Positions 18,071 to 27,432 of a stretch of 64,000 nucleotides of DNA are shown here, in pieces; positions within the stretch are counted from its first letter, which is position 1, and each line of letters begins with the position of its first letter. Under the pieces are notes generated by a model. That model did no database searches. It was not told the origin of the DNA and was given only the letters and a program-made list of their open reading frames with translations. Location: positions 1 to 64,000 of the forward strand of contig JADHTG010000001.1 in assembly GCA_016776505.1 (NCBI GenBank). Direction: 5' to 3'. The position numbers and the translations under genes are program-made. This DNA is from Bacteroidota bacterium (GTDB lineage Bacteria; Bacteroidota; Bacteroidia; CAILMK01; JAAYUY01).

Positions 18071-19420
18071 ATGTATAAAACCAAAATAAGGGGAGTTTTA
18101 ATTAAAGGGAATAAATCCTATCGTCAAATTACGGACGATATCATAAGACCAATAGAAGGGAAAACACCCAGATGGTGGTATATTGCCATGACGATCAGCA
18201 CCCTGGCTTTGGCCATGGGAATTTGGGCAATTTATATCACCATTTCACAGGGAATCGGGAGATGGGGATTAAATAATTCGGTTGCCTGGGGCTGGGGAAT
18301 TATCAACTTTGTCTGGTGGATCGGCATTGGTCATGCAGGAACAGCCTTTTCGATATTTCTGTTGATCCTGCGTCAAAAATGGAGAACATCCATCAACCGG
18401 GCTGCCGAAGCCATGACCGTTTTTGCTGTAATTTGCGCAGGAGTTTTCCCCTTGTTGCATATGGGCAGAGTGTGGCTTGCTTTTTTCATTTTTCCTTATC
18501 CAAATACAAGGGGACCTCTCTGGGTCAATTTCAATTCCCCTCTGTTCTGGGATGTAGTGGCTATCAGTACTTATCTTATGGCCTCAGCTACATTCTGGTA
18601 TATCGGAATGATTCCTGATTTTGCAACCATAAGGGACAAAACAAAATCAAGGATCAAAAAAGCACTTTATGGATTCTTCAGTTTAGGTTGGATAGGAAAT
18701 GCAAGATCCTGGCTCCGGTTTGAAACAACAGCTTTAATTTTAGGAGGTCTCACTGCACCTTTAGTCATTGCAGTCCATTCCATAGTTTCCATGGATTTTG
18801 CCACCTCGGTGATGGCTGGTTGGCACACTACTGTATTTCCTCCTTATTTTGTTATTGGAGCTATCTTTTCTGGTTTCGCCATGGTTTTAACGTTGATGAT
18901 AATCGTGAGGAGAATTTACAAGTTCCAGGATTATGTCACAGATTCACATTTGAATGCAATTGCTAAAATCCTGGTTTTTATAAGCCTGATCATGGGAACG
19001 GCCTATTCAACGGAAATTTTTATTGCCTGGTATTCTGGTTCTGAGGGTGAAATTTATACCTTCTTCCACAACCGGATTACAGGTAGTCATACAAAAGCTT
19101 TTTGGACCATGGTCAGTTGCAATGCTATCATTCCACAACTTTTTTGGTTCAAAAAAATCAGGTCCAGCATTGCCATGGTATTTATCATTTCTATCATTAT
19201 AAACATCGGGATGTGGTTTGAAAGATATGTGATTATAGTCACCTCGCTAACTAAAGATTACATGCCATCTAACTGGGCCACTTATAAACCTACAATCGTT
19301 GAAGTCGGAACATACCTTGGAACTATTGGGATATTCTGCCTGGGAGTTCTCCTGTTTCTTCGCTACATTCCTATGATGGCCATGAGTGAACTAAAAGCAA
19401 TTAATAAGGAAACGAGTTAA
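18071..19420 (+). CDS. actC: Alternative complex III subunit ActC (NrfD/PsrC-type membrane quinol-binding subunit)
   Basis: A 449-residue integral membrane protein of the NrfD/PsrC family with about ten helices. The N-terminal cytoplasmic stretch ends KTPRWWYIAM, followed by tryptophan-rich helices (INFVWWIGIGHAGTAFS). This GHAGT region is characteristic of ActC. A conserved His-rich loop (HSIVSMDFATSVMAGWHTTVFPP) lies near residue 240. It binds menaquinol and may contribute a proton path with ActF. It starts 10 bases after actB and is followed by actD 17 bases later. Identification is firm from sequence and gene order. Confidence 0.95.
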   Translation: MYKTKIRGVLIKGNKSYRQITDDIIRPIEGKTPRWWYIAMTISTLALAMGIWAIYITISQGIGRWGLNNSVAWGWGIINFVWWIGIGHAGTAFSIFLLILRQKWRTSINRAAEAMTVFAVICAGVFPLLHMGRVWLAFFIFPYPNTRGPLWVNFNSPLFWDVVAISTYLMASATFWYIGMIPDFATIRDKTKSRIKKALYGFFSLGWIGNARSWLRFETTALILGGLTAPLVIAVHSIVSMDFATSVMAGWHTTVFPPYFVIGAIFSGFAMVLTLMIIVRRIYKFQDYVTDSHLNAIAKILVFISLIMGTAYSTEIFIAWYSGSEGEIYTFFHNRITGSHTKAFWTMVSCNAIIPQLFWFKKIRSSIAMVFIISIIINIGMWFERYVIIVTSLTKDYMPSNWATYKPTIVEVGTYLGTIGIFCLGVLLFLRYIPMMAMSELKAINKETS

Positions 19421-19437
19421 TAAAATGATATTAAATC

Positions 19438-19950
19438 ATGACAAATAAAATGATAATCGGGGTATATGATGATGAAGGGATGCTTATGTCGTCCATTCGT
19501 CAAATACAGGAGAAAGGTTTCACCATTAATGATGTTTATTCCCCTTATCCTATTCATGAAGTATTCGAAGCATTGAAAATCAAAACAAGATTGCCATTAG
19601 CTGCCTTTTTATATTCTACATTCGGCATGCTGGCTACATTTGCATTTTTGTACTGGACTTCAGTAGTAAATTATCCTTTGGTCTTCGGTGGAAAGCCTCA
19701 AAATACGTTGTCTTTCGTGGTCATCCTGTTTGTAATGATTATCAATATTGGGTGTTTATTTACGATCATTACTTTCTTTGTACGCGAAAAAAAATACCCT
19801 GGTGTGAAACCGGAAATCCTTCATCCTGGTGTGACTGATGATAAATACCTGATTGTAATCCAAAAAGATGAAAAGTTATCCAAAAACGATCTGGAATCGA
19901 TTAACACCTTATTAAAAAACAATGGAGCCATTGAGATTACGGAAAAGTAG
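19438..19950 (+). CDS. actD: Alternative complex III subunit ActD (DUF3341)
   Basis: A 170-residue DUF3341 protein. A cytoplasmic ferredoxin-like N-terminal domain includes MIIGVYDDEGMLMSSIRQIQEKG and the YSPYPIHEVFEAL motif. Two membrane helices follow at about 58-78 and 98-120, then a short C-terminal domain that ends in a strand-helix pair. ActD is a structural subunit at the ActC/ActF interface and carries no cofactor. The gene spacing (17 bases after actC, 21 before actE) fits the conserved operon. Confidence 0.94.
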   Translation: MTNKMIIGVYDDEGMLMSSIRQIQEKGFTINDVYSPYPIHEVFEALKIKTRLPLAAFLYSTFGMLATFAFLYWTSVVNYPLVFGGKPQNTLSFVVILFVMIINIGCLFTIITFFVREKKYPGVKPEILHPGVTDDKYLIVIQKDEKLSKNDLESINTLLKNNGAIEITEK

Positions 19951-19971
19951 GCCCATTAAAAAATTACAATT

Positions 19972-20571
19972 ATGATCTTTAAAACATATTTTTCTAATAG
20001 AATCACGTTTAAGGCATTAGCAGCAGCAGCATTCATTTTAATTGTATTAAGCTCATGCGACCGTGACAGAAACAACCCTGGTTATGCCTATTTCCCGGAT
20101 ATGGCCTATTCAGAAGCCTATGAACCTTATTCAGTCAATCCCTTTTTTAAAGATGGTAAATCTATGCAGGATCCGGCAATTGGCTCTATTCCACGCGGTC
20201 ATATTCCATATCAATATCCTAAAACATACGAAGGACAGGTCCAGGCAGGCATCGATTTGATCAATCCACTGTTGAAAAATGAGGCCAACTTATCGAGGGG
20301 AAAAGACGGCTACGAGATTTTTTGTGCTGTATGTCATGGTGAACAGGGAAAAGGAGATGGTGAACTTTATACCAGCAAAAAATTTCCTGTTCAGCCTACC
20401 TCATTGGTATCAGACAGAATAGTAAATAAACCGGAAGGAGAAATTTTTCACATTATTACGATGGGATCGCTTTCCAATTTGATGGGTGCTCACGGATCCC
20501 AGATAAAAGTGGAAGATCGTTGGAAAATCATCCTTTACATGCGAAACAATTTTTCTGAAAAAGTTAATTAA
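19972..20571 (+). CDS. actE: Alternative complex III subunit ActE, lipoprotein monoheme cytochrome c
   Basis: A 199-residue lipoprotein. The signal peptide ends in the lipobox LSSC, with Cys29 the expected acylation site. The ActE-typical PGYAYFPDMAYSEAYEPY stretch follows. The heme c motif is CAVCH at 118-122, with candidate axial Met164 or Met171 in MGSLSNLMGAHG. It passes electrons out of the complex to the oxidase or a soluble cytochrome. Position 21 bases after actD and 5 bases before actF fits the conserved order. Confidence 0.94.
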   Translation: MIFKTYFSNRITFKALAAAAFILIVLSSCDRDRNNPGYAYFPDMAYSEAYEPYSVNPFFKDGKSMQDPAIGSIPRGHIPYQYPKTYEGQVQAGIDLINPLLKNEANLSRGKDGYEIFCAVCHGEQGKGDGELYTSKKFPVQPTSLVSDRIVNKPEGEIFHIITMGSLSNLMGAHGSQIKVEDRWKIILYMRNNFSEKVN

Positions 20572-20576
20572 TCCCT

Positions 20577-21740
20577 ATGGAGAAAAAGTATTCATTTTCA
20601 AAATCATTTAAGATCGTTTGCATTGCTTTAATGGCTATTGGAGTCATTTCCATAGCAATCGGTTTTATTTCTTCTCCTGAAAAAGCATGGGCTGATCTTT
20701 TATTGAACAATTATTACTTTTTGTCCCTGGCCATTGGTGCCAGCTTTTTCATGGCATTGCAATACATCACTCAGTCAGGCTGGTCAGCTGCATTTAAAAG
20801 AATCTCGGAATCATTCATCCCTTATATTCCTGTGGCTGCCATTATCATGTTTGTGTTGTTGTTCGGAACCAAATCCTTATATCACTGGACACATCATGAA
20901 ATTATTGCCACAGATCCTATATTAGCTCATAAAGAACCTTATCTGAATCTTCCGTTTTTTATAATCAGGATGATATTTTATTTTGCGGTTTGGATTGTCC
21001 TCACCCAATTATTATTAAAATACAGCAAAAAAGAAGATCTTGAGGGAGGGATGACCTATTTTAAGAAAAGTGAATTTGTATCCAAAGTGTATATATTCTC
21101 CCTGGCCCTCACATTTTCACTTGCTTCATTTGACTGGATCATGTCTTTGGAACCCCATTGGTACAGCACTATTTTTTCCCTGAAAAATTTTATCGCAGCT
21201 TTCTTTCATGGTGCTGCCATTATTACTTTAATAATCATTATCCTTCATTCTTACGGCTATTTTCCCTTTATCACCAATGCCCACTGGGCTGATCTGTCAA
21301 AATATATATTCATTTTAAGTATCGTTTGGGGTTATTTTTGGTTTGCAGAATACCTCCTGATTTGGTACGCCAATATTCCGGAAGAAACCATCTATTTCGT
21401 CAAGCGCCTCGCCTTCCCGTGGAAAATATTGTTTTATGGAAACATTGCAATCAATTGGTTGGTGCCTTTTGTTGTATTGTTGTCCAATTATTTTGCTCGA
21501 AGAAAATCAATACTGGCTTTTGTCATCGTATTCCTGATAATTGGACAGTGGATTGATTTGTATTTGCAGATCATGCCGGGAGCTGTTGGCAAGTTTAAAA
21601 TTGGGATTACAGATATAGGTACATTTTTGGGATTTACAGGTCTGTTCATTTACCTCATTGCCAGCAGTTTGTCAAAAAGAGATCTCACCCCCAAAAATCA
21701 TCCCTACCTGGAAGAAAGCCTTCATCACTCCATGCATTAG
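20577..21740 (+). CDS. actF: Alternative complex III subunit ActF, polytopic membrane subunit
   Basis: A 387-residue hydrophobic protein with about ten helices, related to ActC and NrfD but more diverged. Recognisable features include SFDWIMSLEPHWYSTIFSL near residue 181 and WGYFWFAEYLLIWYANIPEE near residue 250, both typical of quinol:cytochrome c oxidoreductase subunit ActF. It forms the second membrane half of the complex, with a proposed proton channel. It ends the act gene run and is separated by 107 bases from the next gene. Confidence 0.94.
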   Translation: MEKKYSFSKSFKIVCIALMAIGVISIAIGFISSPEKAWADLLLNNYYFLSLAIGASFFMALQYITQSGWSAAFKRISESFIPYIPVAAIIMFVLLFGTKSLYHWTHHEIIATDPILAHKEPYLNLPFFIIRMIFYFAVWIVLTQLLLKYSKKEDLEGGMTYFKKSEFVSKVYIFSLALTFSLASFDWIMSLEPHWYSTIFSLKNFIAAFFHGAAIITLIIIILHSYGYFPFITNAHWADLSKYIFILSIVWGYFWFAEYLLIWYANIPEETIYFVKRLAFPWKILFYGNIAINWLVPFVVLLSNYFARRKSILAFVIVFLIIGQWIDLYLQIMPGAVGKFKIGITDIGTFLGFTGLFIYLIASSLSKRDLTPKNHPYLEESLHHSMH

Positions 21741-21847
21741 GAATAGGGTTTCTAAATTGACTTTTGTCCAGATATGATTTGGAGATCCCTTGAAAGATCC
21801 CAAACGGATTTTCAAAATATAAAATAGAGGATAAATCAGTCTGTTTC

Positions 21848-22505
21848 ATGTCGCTTCAAAAAATAACCGAATCAGATATCAGGAAACTCCGTCTTCCCGG
21901 CAAACTGCGAATTTTAAGTCTGGATGTCGTTTTAGGCGCGCTGGCAGGTGCAAGCGCTGCTTTCATCATTTTTGAGGTTAAAACAGGGATCGTTTACTGG
22001 CTGATACTGCCAGTCGTAGTGTTTATTGTATATACAATGGACCACATGATTGATGGACTAAAATTAAAAAATGAGGCATTTACTTTACGGCATTACTACC
22101 ATTATTTGAATTCTCGTCCATTAGGAATTATACTTGTGCTTTTAATAGCAATTGCTTTTATATCTGCACTTATTTTCCTTCAAAAGGAGATCATTCTGTT
22201 CGGGATTATTGGAGGCTTAATAATCAGCATGTACCTGGCTATAATTGAATTTTTCAAAAGAAAAAGAAATAATTTTTTATTTAAGGAATTGATAATTGCC
22301 ATTATTTACACCTATGGAATTTGGGGCTGTCCTATATTTTTAACTGGCTTCAGATTAAATACAGCCCAAGCTTTTCTTTTAGTATCATTCATTATCCTGG
22401 CCTGGATTAACCTGCTTGTTATTTCAATTAAAAGAACGTTATAGGATTTATGGAGATGCTGTATTCATTTTACCCGTTTTAATTTACATATGGAGCTGGC
22501 TTTAA
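21848..22505 (+). pseudogene. UbiA-like polytopic membrane protein, probably frameshifted near its 3' end
   Basis: The uninterrupted frame encodes 198 residues (21848-22444) with six hydrophobic segments. It has an acidic motif TMDHMIDG near residue 60, reminiscent of the first Asp motif of UbiA prenyltransferases. The frame ends abruptly inside the last hydrophobic stretch, after INLLVISIKRTL. In the +1 frame, translation continues coherently from about 22412 to a TAA at 22503-22505. It reads RYRIYGDAVFILPVLIYIW, a membrane helix that would complete the protein at about 219 residues. This suggests a 1-base indel near 22405-22420, either a real lesion or a sequencing error. The gene sits between actF and the cytochrome c gene. 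Its function is unknown; a heme- or quinone-related role is only contextual. Confidence 0.55.
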
Positions 22506-22633
22506 AACAATAATTAGCGTGTTGATTGAATACAAACTAACTGCTTGATCCATTATGGATATGATCCATTTAGAACCTATAGTTTATTTAGAATCTTTAT
22601 AATTTTGATACAATATCCATATCAATAAAATTG

Positions 22634-22641
22634 TATCTTTG
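22634..22641 (+). promoter_or_regulatory. -7 promoter element upstream of the cytochrome c/oxidase genes
   Basis: TATCTTTG matches the Bacteroidota -7 consensus TAnnTTTG and lies 32 bases before the cytochrome c ATG, in a 168-base gap. A TTTTG at 22603-22607 is the nearest -33 candidate, but its 26-base spacing is longer than usual. It suggests the oxidase genes can be transcribed separately from act. Confidence 0.5.
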
Positions 22642-22673
22642 CTTCGTTTAATAACCCTTTAAATTTTTATAAA

Positions 22674-23180
22674 ATGATTAAAAACAAGCTTAATGTGCTG
22701 TTTATTGCATCAATCACAGCCACCTTCTCTCTCATCTCTTGTGGTGGCGGATCTGAAGAAACTGAAACCACCGTTAGCGAGGAGCCAGTAGTTGTTGAAG
22801 ATGAAGTTGTTCCTACTGAGAATGTGTCGGATTTTTCTGCTGGAGAAGCCATTTATAATGGAAAAGGTTTGTGTCACACCTGTCATCAAATGAACGGAGA
22901 GGGAATACCATCTGCATTTCCTCCATTAGCTGGTGCAGATTATTTATTGGCTGACATTAACCGGGCAATTGTGCAAACGATTTACGGATCAAAAGATCCT
23001 ATCGTGGTAAATGGTATTGAATACCCCGGAGGTGTGATGTCCGCAACAGTAAAAGATATTGGACTAACAGACCAGGAAGTGGCTGATGTCGTAAACTATG
23101 TGTTGAATTCATGGGGAAATGATGGCGGCACTGTGAGTATTGCTGATGTAGAGGCAGCAAGGAGTTCATATGTAGAATAA
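22674..23180 (+). CDS. Lipoprotein monoheme cytochrome c
   Basis: A 168-residue exported protein. The lipobox is LISC, with Cys23 followed by Gly-Gly-Gly-Ser. An acidic linker spans about 28-52. A class I cytochrome c domain has CHTCH at 67-71 and the candidate axial Met122 in YPGGVMS. The domain resembles small cytochromes of oxidase operons. It would shuttle electrons between alternative complex III and the caa3 oxidase while anchored to a membrane. It has its own putative promoter and is followed 19 bases later by the SCO gene, so it heads the oxidase operon. Confidence 0.88.
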   Translation: MIKNKLNVLFIASITATFSLISCGGGSEETETTVSEEPVVVEDEVVPTENVSDFSAGEAIYNGKGLCHTCHQMNGEGIPSAFPPLAGADYLLADINRAIVQTIYGSKDPIVVNGIEYPGGVMSATVKDIGLTDQEVADVVNYVLNSWGNDGGTVSIADVEAARSSYVE

Positions 23181-23199
23181 TTTTACAGAAACACAATTA

Positions 23200-23979
23200 A
23201 TGATCATGAAAAAGACTCTGTTCTTATTGTTTTTTTTATTCATATTATCTATTGAAAATTATTCACAGGAAAAAGAACTCCAGGAAATTGGCATTTACGA
23301 GCATCTAGATCAATATATCCCAAATAATTTGCAATTTTACGATATAGATTCAAATCTTGTAAACCTAAGTTCCCTGATAGATAAACCAACTGTTTTATCC
23401 CTTGTTTACTTTACCTGTCCTGGAATATGCAGTCCTTTATTGGATGGTGTTGCTGAAGTGATTGATTGGGCTGATATTGAACTAGGTGTTGATTACCAGG
23501 TTTTTACTATAAGTTTTAATTATTCGGAAACCCCCAGTTTGGCGAAAAGTAAACGGGTTAATTATTTGAAACAAATTTCAAGAGAAGTGGATGAAGATTC
23601 CTGGAAATGGTTTACTGGAGATAGTGTTAACATCTATAGTTTAACAAATGCTGTAGGATTTAAATTCAAACGGGAAGGAAAAGATTTTATTCATGCAGGA
23701 ACCCTGATAGTGTTAAGTCCTGAAGGGAAGATAACTCGTTATCTGTATGGAACTAAATTCAATCAATTCGATTTGAAAATGGCTGTGATGGAAGCATCAG
23801 AAGGAAGATCCTCCCCAACAATCAGCAAGGTTTTGGATTACTGTTTCAGCTATGACCCGGATGGGAAAAAATATGTATTCAACATCACAAAAATTGCTGC
23901 CACAGCGGTCATTTTATTTGCTGTCATATTTTTCCTTGTTTTAGTTTTCAAACGTAAAAAACCACAAACAGAAAATTAG
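23200..23979 (+). CDS. SCO1/SenC-family copper chaperone for cytochrome oxidase
   Basis: A 259-residue SCO protein. ATG 23200 and ATG 23206 are both possible starts. The signal segment is at about 1-22. The thioredoxin-like domain carries the copper-binding motif CPGIC (Cys73, Cys77) and the third ligand His165 in FIHAGT. A C-terminal membrane helix (about 227-249) is followed by a basic tail. SCO proteins deliver copper to the CuA site of subunit II, or reduce its cysteines. That fits its location 7 bases upstream of the subunit I gene. All ligands are present. Confidence 0.93.
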   Translation: MIMKKTLFLLFFLFILSIENYSQEKELQEIGIYEHLDQYIPNNLQFYDIDSNLVNLSSLIDKPTVLSLVYFTCPGICSPLLDGVAEVIDWADIELGVDYQVFTISFNYSETPSLAKSKRVNYLKQISREVDEDSWKWFTGDSVNIYSLTNAVGFKFKREGKDFIHAGTLIVLSPEGKITRYLYGTKFNQFDLKMAVMEASEGRSSPTISKVLDYCFSYDPDGKKYVFNITKIAATAVILFAVIFFLVLVFKRKKPQTEN

Positions 23980-23986
23980 ATAACAG

Positions 23987-25597
23987 ATGACTGATCTAGT
24001 ACAAAAAGAGCATCTCAATTTTTATCAGGATAAACAAGGACATAAAGGCATATGGGCCTGGTTGCTGTCAACTGATCACAAGCGCATTGGCCTGATGTAC
24101 CTGTATTCCATTATGATATTTTTCCTGGTGGCCGTAACTCTAGGATTTCTTATGCGTTTAGAGCTGATCAAACCAGGCAAGCAATTCATGGAGCCTGAAA
24201 CCTACAACAAGCTTTTTACCTTGCATGGAGTGATCATGATTTTCCTGTTTATCATTCCAGGAATTCCAGCTATTTTCGGAAATTTCGTGTTGCCTTTAGT
24301 TTTAGGAGCTAAAGATGTGGCATTCCCAAGACTTAATCTTTTTTCGTACTATTTATACGTGTTAGGTGCATTGTTTGCACTGTCCACACTGGTTATTGGA
24401 GATGGAGCAGCCGATACCGGCTGGACCTTTTATGCGCCTTATAGTGTAAAAACGGGTACCAATGTTTCCTTATCCGTTTTGGCAGCATTTATTTTAGGCT
24501 TTTCATCTATACTCACCGGTTTAAATTTTCTGACCACCATACATAGAATGAGAGCTCCCGGAATGACCTGGTTTAAAATGCCCTTATTCGCATGGAGTAC
24601 TTACGCTACAGCCTGGATACAGGTGTTGGCAACGCCCATAATTGGCATCACCTTATTAATGATCATTGCTGAAAGATTTTTTGGAATCGGACTGTTTGAT
24701 CCTGCTTTAGGGGGAGATCCGGTGCTCTATCAACATTTATTCTGGATCTATTCCCATCCTGCTGTTTACATAATGATATTACCCGGAATGGGTATCATCT
24801 CTGAGATCATACCGGTATTCAGCCGCAGAAGAATTTATGGTTATAATGCTATTGCCTACTCGAGTTTGGCCATTGCATTCATTGGCTATTTTGTCTGGGG
24901 ACATCATATGTTCACCTCGGGCATGAGTGGTCCCGCAAGAATCGTATTTTCACTTCTTACATTCTTAGTAGCTATTCCGAGCGCGATCAAAGTATTCAAC
25001 TGGATTGCAACCATGTATAAAGGTGCTATCGATTTACAACCTCCCATGCTTTTTGCTATGGGATTTATTTTTCTGTTTACCATAGGCGGACTTACCGGAT
25101 TGGTTTTAGGTGCACTGGCTACGGATATTCACTTGCATGACACTTATTTTGTGGTAGCACACTTTCATTTTGTGATGTTTGGAGGAACCGGTTTTGCCTT
25201 CATTGCTGCCTTGCATTACTGGTTTCCTAAAATTTATGGAAAAATGTATAACATCAGGAGAGCTACAACTGCATTTTGGATTATGATCACAGGATTTATG
25301 TTACTTTATTTCCCCATGTTTATTGCCGGCTTTAGAGGCATGCCAAGAAGGTATTACAATCTTTTACCCCGATTTCAAATTGAAAACTTCATTTCAACCG
25401 TGGGCTCCTGGATTCTAATTACCGGTCTGTTGTTAATGATTATTAACCTTTTTATAGGTGCAAGGAAAGGGAAAAAAGCAGACAAAAATCCATGGAAGGG
25501 ATTGACCCTGGAATGGCAAACTGATTCACCACCAAGCCTGGAGAATTTTGATGAAATACCCACGGTGAAAGAGGCTCCATACAACTACAAAAGCTAA
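23987..25597 (+). CDS. ctaD: Cytochrome c oxidase subunit I, A2-type (caa3)
   Basis: A 536-residue heme-copper oxidase subunit I with twelve helices. Heme and CuB ligands are visible: His80 (TLHGVIM), His257, the GHHMFTSG pair and [14 protein letters not shown]. The D-channel Asp110 is in [11 protein letters not shown]. The glutamate of A1-type enzymes is absent: the region reads IYSHPAVY (YSHPAV at 255-260), the A2-family signature in which Tyr and Ser replace the Glu. The gene is followed by subunits III, IV and II with gaps of 8-10 bases. The enzyme reduces oxygen and pumps protons, receiving electrons through the cytochrome domain of subunit II. Confidence 0.96.
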   Translation: MTDLVQKEHLNFYQDKQGHKGIWAWLLSTDHKRIGLMYLYSIMIFFLVAVTLGFLMRLELIKPGKQFMEPETYNKLFTLHGVIMIFLFIIPGIPAIFGNFVLPLVLGAKDVAFPRLNLFSYYLYVLGALFALSTLVIGDGAADTGWTFYAPYSVKTGTNVSLSVLAAFILGFSSILTGLNFLTTIHRMRAPGMTWFKMPLFAWSTYATAWIQVLATPIIGITLLMIIAERFFGIGLFDPALGGDPVLYQHLFWIYSHPAVYIMILPGMGIISEIIPVFSRRRIYGYNAIAYSSLAIAFIGYFVWGHHMFTSGMSGPARIVFSLLTFLVAIPSAIKVFNWIATMYKGAIDLQPPMLFAMGFIFLFTIGGLTGLVLGALATDIHLHDTYFVVAHFHFVMFGGTGFAFIAALHYWFPKIYGKMYNIRRATTAFWIMITGFMLLYFPMFIAGFRGMPRRYYNLLPRFQIENFISTVGSWILITGLLLMIINLFIGARKGKKADKNPWKGLTLEWQTDSPPSLENFDEIPTVKEAPYNYKS

Positions 25598-25607
25598 AAT
25601 CTAAACA

Positions 25608-26204
25608 ATGACTTTACACAGAGATGATGAGGCCTCCAAAATGGGAATGTGGATTTTCCTGTTTACTGAACTTTTGTTGTTTGGCGGACTCTTTTTAGTT
25701 TACTCTATTTATCGCTATAAAAATCCTCAGGCATTTGCACATGCGGGTGAAGAATTGAACGTGCTAATAGGCACAATAAATACTGTTGTTTTAATTACAA
25801 GCAGCTTAACGGTAGCTTTATCCATAACAGCCATTCAGAAAAACAAGCCCAAACTAGCGATTGGCTTAATATGGCTTACCATCGTATTTGCACTGGTTTT
25901 TATGGTCAACAAATATTTTGAATGGGGAGCCAAAATTGAACATGGATTGTTCCCCGGACAGGAACATTACAATACCATAGAGCCTGGAGAAAAATTGTTT
26001 TTCTTCTTATATTATTTCATGACTGGTTTGCACGGTCTTCATGTATTGGTTGGTTCAGTATTGCTCCTGTTTGTTATTACACGAATTCGCCAGGGCCGGG
26101 TTACATACGACAATTTTGTTTTTCATGAGAATGGAGGTCTTTACTGGCATTTAGTCGACTTGATTTGGATATTCCTTTTCCCATTGTTTTATCTCATTAA
26201 ATAG
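25608..26204 (+). CDS. ctaE: Cytochrome c oxidase subunit III
   Basis: A 198-residue protein with five helices, the short form of heme-copper oxidase subunit III. It starts DEASKMGMWIFLFTELLLFGGLF. It contains FYYFMTGLHGLHVLVG-type sequence (LYYFMTGLHGLHVL) near residue 127, the family's quinol/cytochrome-oxidase signature. It ends GGLYWHLVDLIWIFLFPLFYL. It stabilises subunit I and the proton entry of the D channel. It lies 10 bases after the subunit I gene and 8 before subunit IV. Confidence 0.95.
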   Translation: MTLHRDDEASKMGMWIFLFTELLLFGGLFLVYSIYRYKNPQAFAHAGEELNVLIGTINTVVLITSSLTVALSITAIQKNKPKLAIGLIWLTIVFALVFMVNKYFEWGAKIEHGLFPGQEHYNTIEPGEKLFFFLYYFMTGLHGLHVLVGSVLLLFVITRIRQGRVTYDNFVFHENGGLYWHLVDLIWIFLFPLFYLIK

Positions 26205-26212
26205 AAATCAGT

Positions 26213-26497
26213 ATGGAACATAAAAAACCTCACATAGTGTCATATGCAAATCATATTTGGGTTTGGATCGCATTACTGATTTTGACGGTGGTAACAGTTG
26301 GGATAACCTATGTAGATTTGAAACATTTAGTTGTATTCACGGCACTTTCAATAGCAACAGTAAAATCGACTTTAGTAGTGGTTTATTTCATGCATCTTAA
26401 GTTTGAAAGTAAAATTCTGGCCATCATGCTTGGCATTAGCATGCTGGTTTTTATAACCTTCATTTTATTAACCTTTGTTGACTATTCATTCAGATAA
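26213..26497 (+). CDS. Cytochrome c oxidase subunit IV family protein
   Basis: A 94-residue small membrane protein with three helices (about 13-33, 38-62 and 67-90). Its middle helix contains ATVKSTLVVVYFMHLKFE. The K-x-x-L-V-x-x-Y-F-M-H-L motif identifies the caa3/bo3 oxidase subunit IV family. It helps assembly of the CuB site in related oxidases. The position between subunits III and II supports the call. Confidence 0.92.
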   Translation: MEHKKPHIVSYANHIWVWIALLILTVVTVGITYVDLKHLVVFTALSIATVKSTLVVVYFMHLKFESKILAIMLGISMLVFITFILLTFVDYSFR

Positions 26498-26506
26498 ATA
26501 GAAGCT

Positions 26507-27430
26507 ATGTTTACCAATGTTTCAAATTTTACACAAGGAGTTGATACTGCATTTGTTGTGATCTTCGGAATGTGCCTGGTTTTTCTGATAGGCATCACCT
26601 TTTTCTTAATCTATTTCGCACTAAAATATAGCAAAAAAAGACATCCAAAACCTGTTGATGTAAAGGATAATAAAAAATTGGAATTAACCTGGATAATAAT
26701 CCCTACCTTATTAGTACTGGTCATGTTTTGGGTTGGTTATAAAGGATATTTACCATCCCGACAGGTTCCAGCTGATGCCATTAATATCAAGGTGACAGGT
26801 ATGATGTGGACCTGGTTATTTGATTATGATAATGGGAAGAAATCGACCAATTTATTAGTCGTACCCATTGGTAAAGCCATTAAATTAAACCTGTATTCAC
26901 CGGATGTTCTTCACAGTTTCTATGTTCCGGCATTTAGAATTAAGGAGGATGTGGTTCCTGGTAAAAACAATTGGATGTGGTTCCAGGCGAATGAATTAGG
27001 AGACTACGATATTTTATGTGCAGAATACTGTGGTACCCGCCACTCTTATATGCTTGGAGTGGTTCGTGTTGTTTCTGAAAATGAATACATAGAATGGTAT
27101 AACAGGGATGAATCAGCATCAGCAGATGCAGAACACATAGGACTTCAGGTGATCAAAAAAAATGCATGTATTGCCTGTCATTCACTTGATGGAAGTAAAA
27201 TTGTCGGTCCTTCTTTCAAAGGCCTGTATGGCAGAAGCATTACAGTTGAAACTGACGGTAAAACACGCATTCTCCTTGCTGATGATGAGTATATAAAGAG
27301 GTCAATTTATGAGCCCAATGCAGATGTAGTGGAAGGATATAATAAGGGATTAATGATTTCCTACAAAGACAAACTGACTGAAGAAGAGATGGCTGAAGTC
27401 ATTGATTTTATCAAGTCGCTAAATGAATAA
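26507..27430 (+). CDS. ctaC: Cytochrome c oxidase subunit II fused to cytochrome c (caa3)
   Basis: A 307-residue protein. Two N-terminal helices lie at about 15-39 and 61-78. The periplasmic cupredoxin domain has a complete CuA site: His136 (DVLHSFYVP), Cys171, Cys175, His179 and Met182 within CAEYCGTRHSYM. A class I cytochrome c domain from about 205 has CIACH at 221-225, making this a caa3-type subunit II. A further Met in NKGLMISY is the likely axial ligand. The fused heme receives electrons from the lipoprotein cytochrome or ActE. No signal peptidase II lipobox is seen. It is placed last of the structural genes rather than first. Confidence 0.96.
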   Translation: MFTNVSNFTQGVDTAFVVIFGMCLVFLIGITFFLIYFALKYSKKRHPKPVDVKDNKKLELTWIIIPTLLVLVMFWVGYKGYLPSRQVPADAINIKVTGMMWTWLFDYDNGKKSTNLLVVPIGKAIKLNLYSPDVLHSFYVPAFRIKEDVVPGKNNWMWFQANELGDYDILCAEYCGTRHSYMLGVVRVVSENEYIEWYNRDESASADAEHIGLQVIKKNACIACHSLDGSKIVGPSFKGLYGRSITVETDGKTRILLADDEYIKRSIYEPNADVVEGYNKGLMISYKDKLTEEEMAEVIDFIKSLNE

Positions 27431-27432
27431 GT

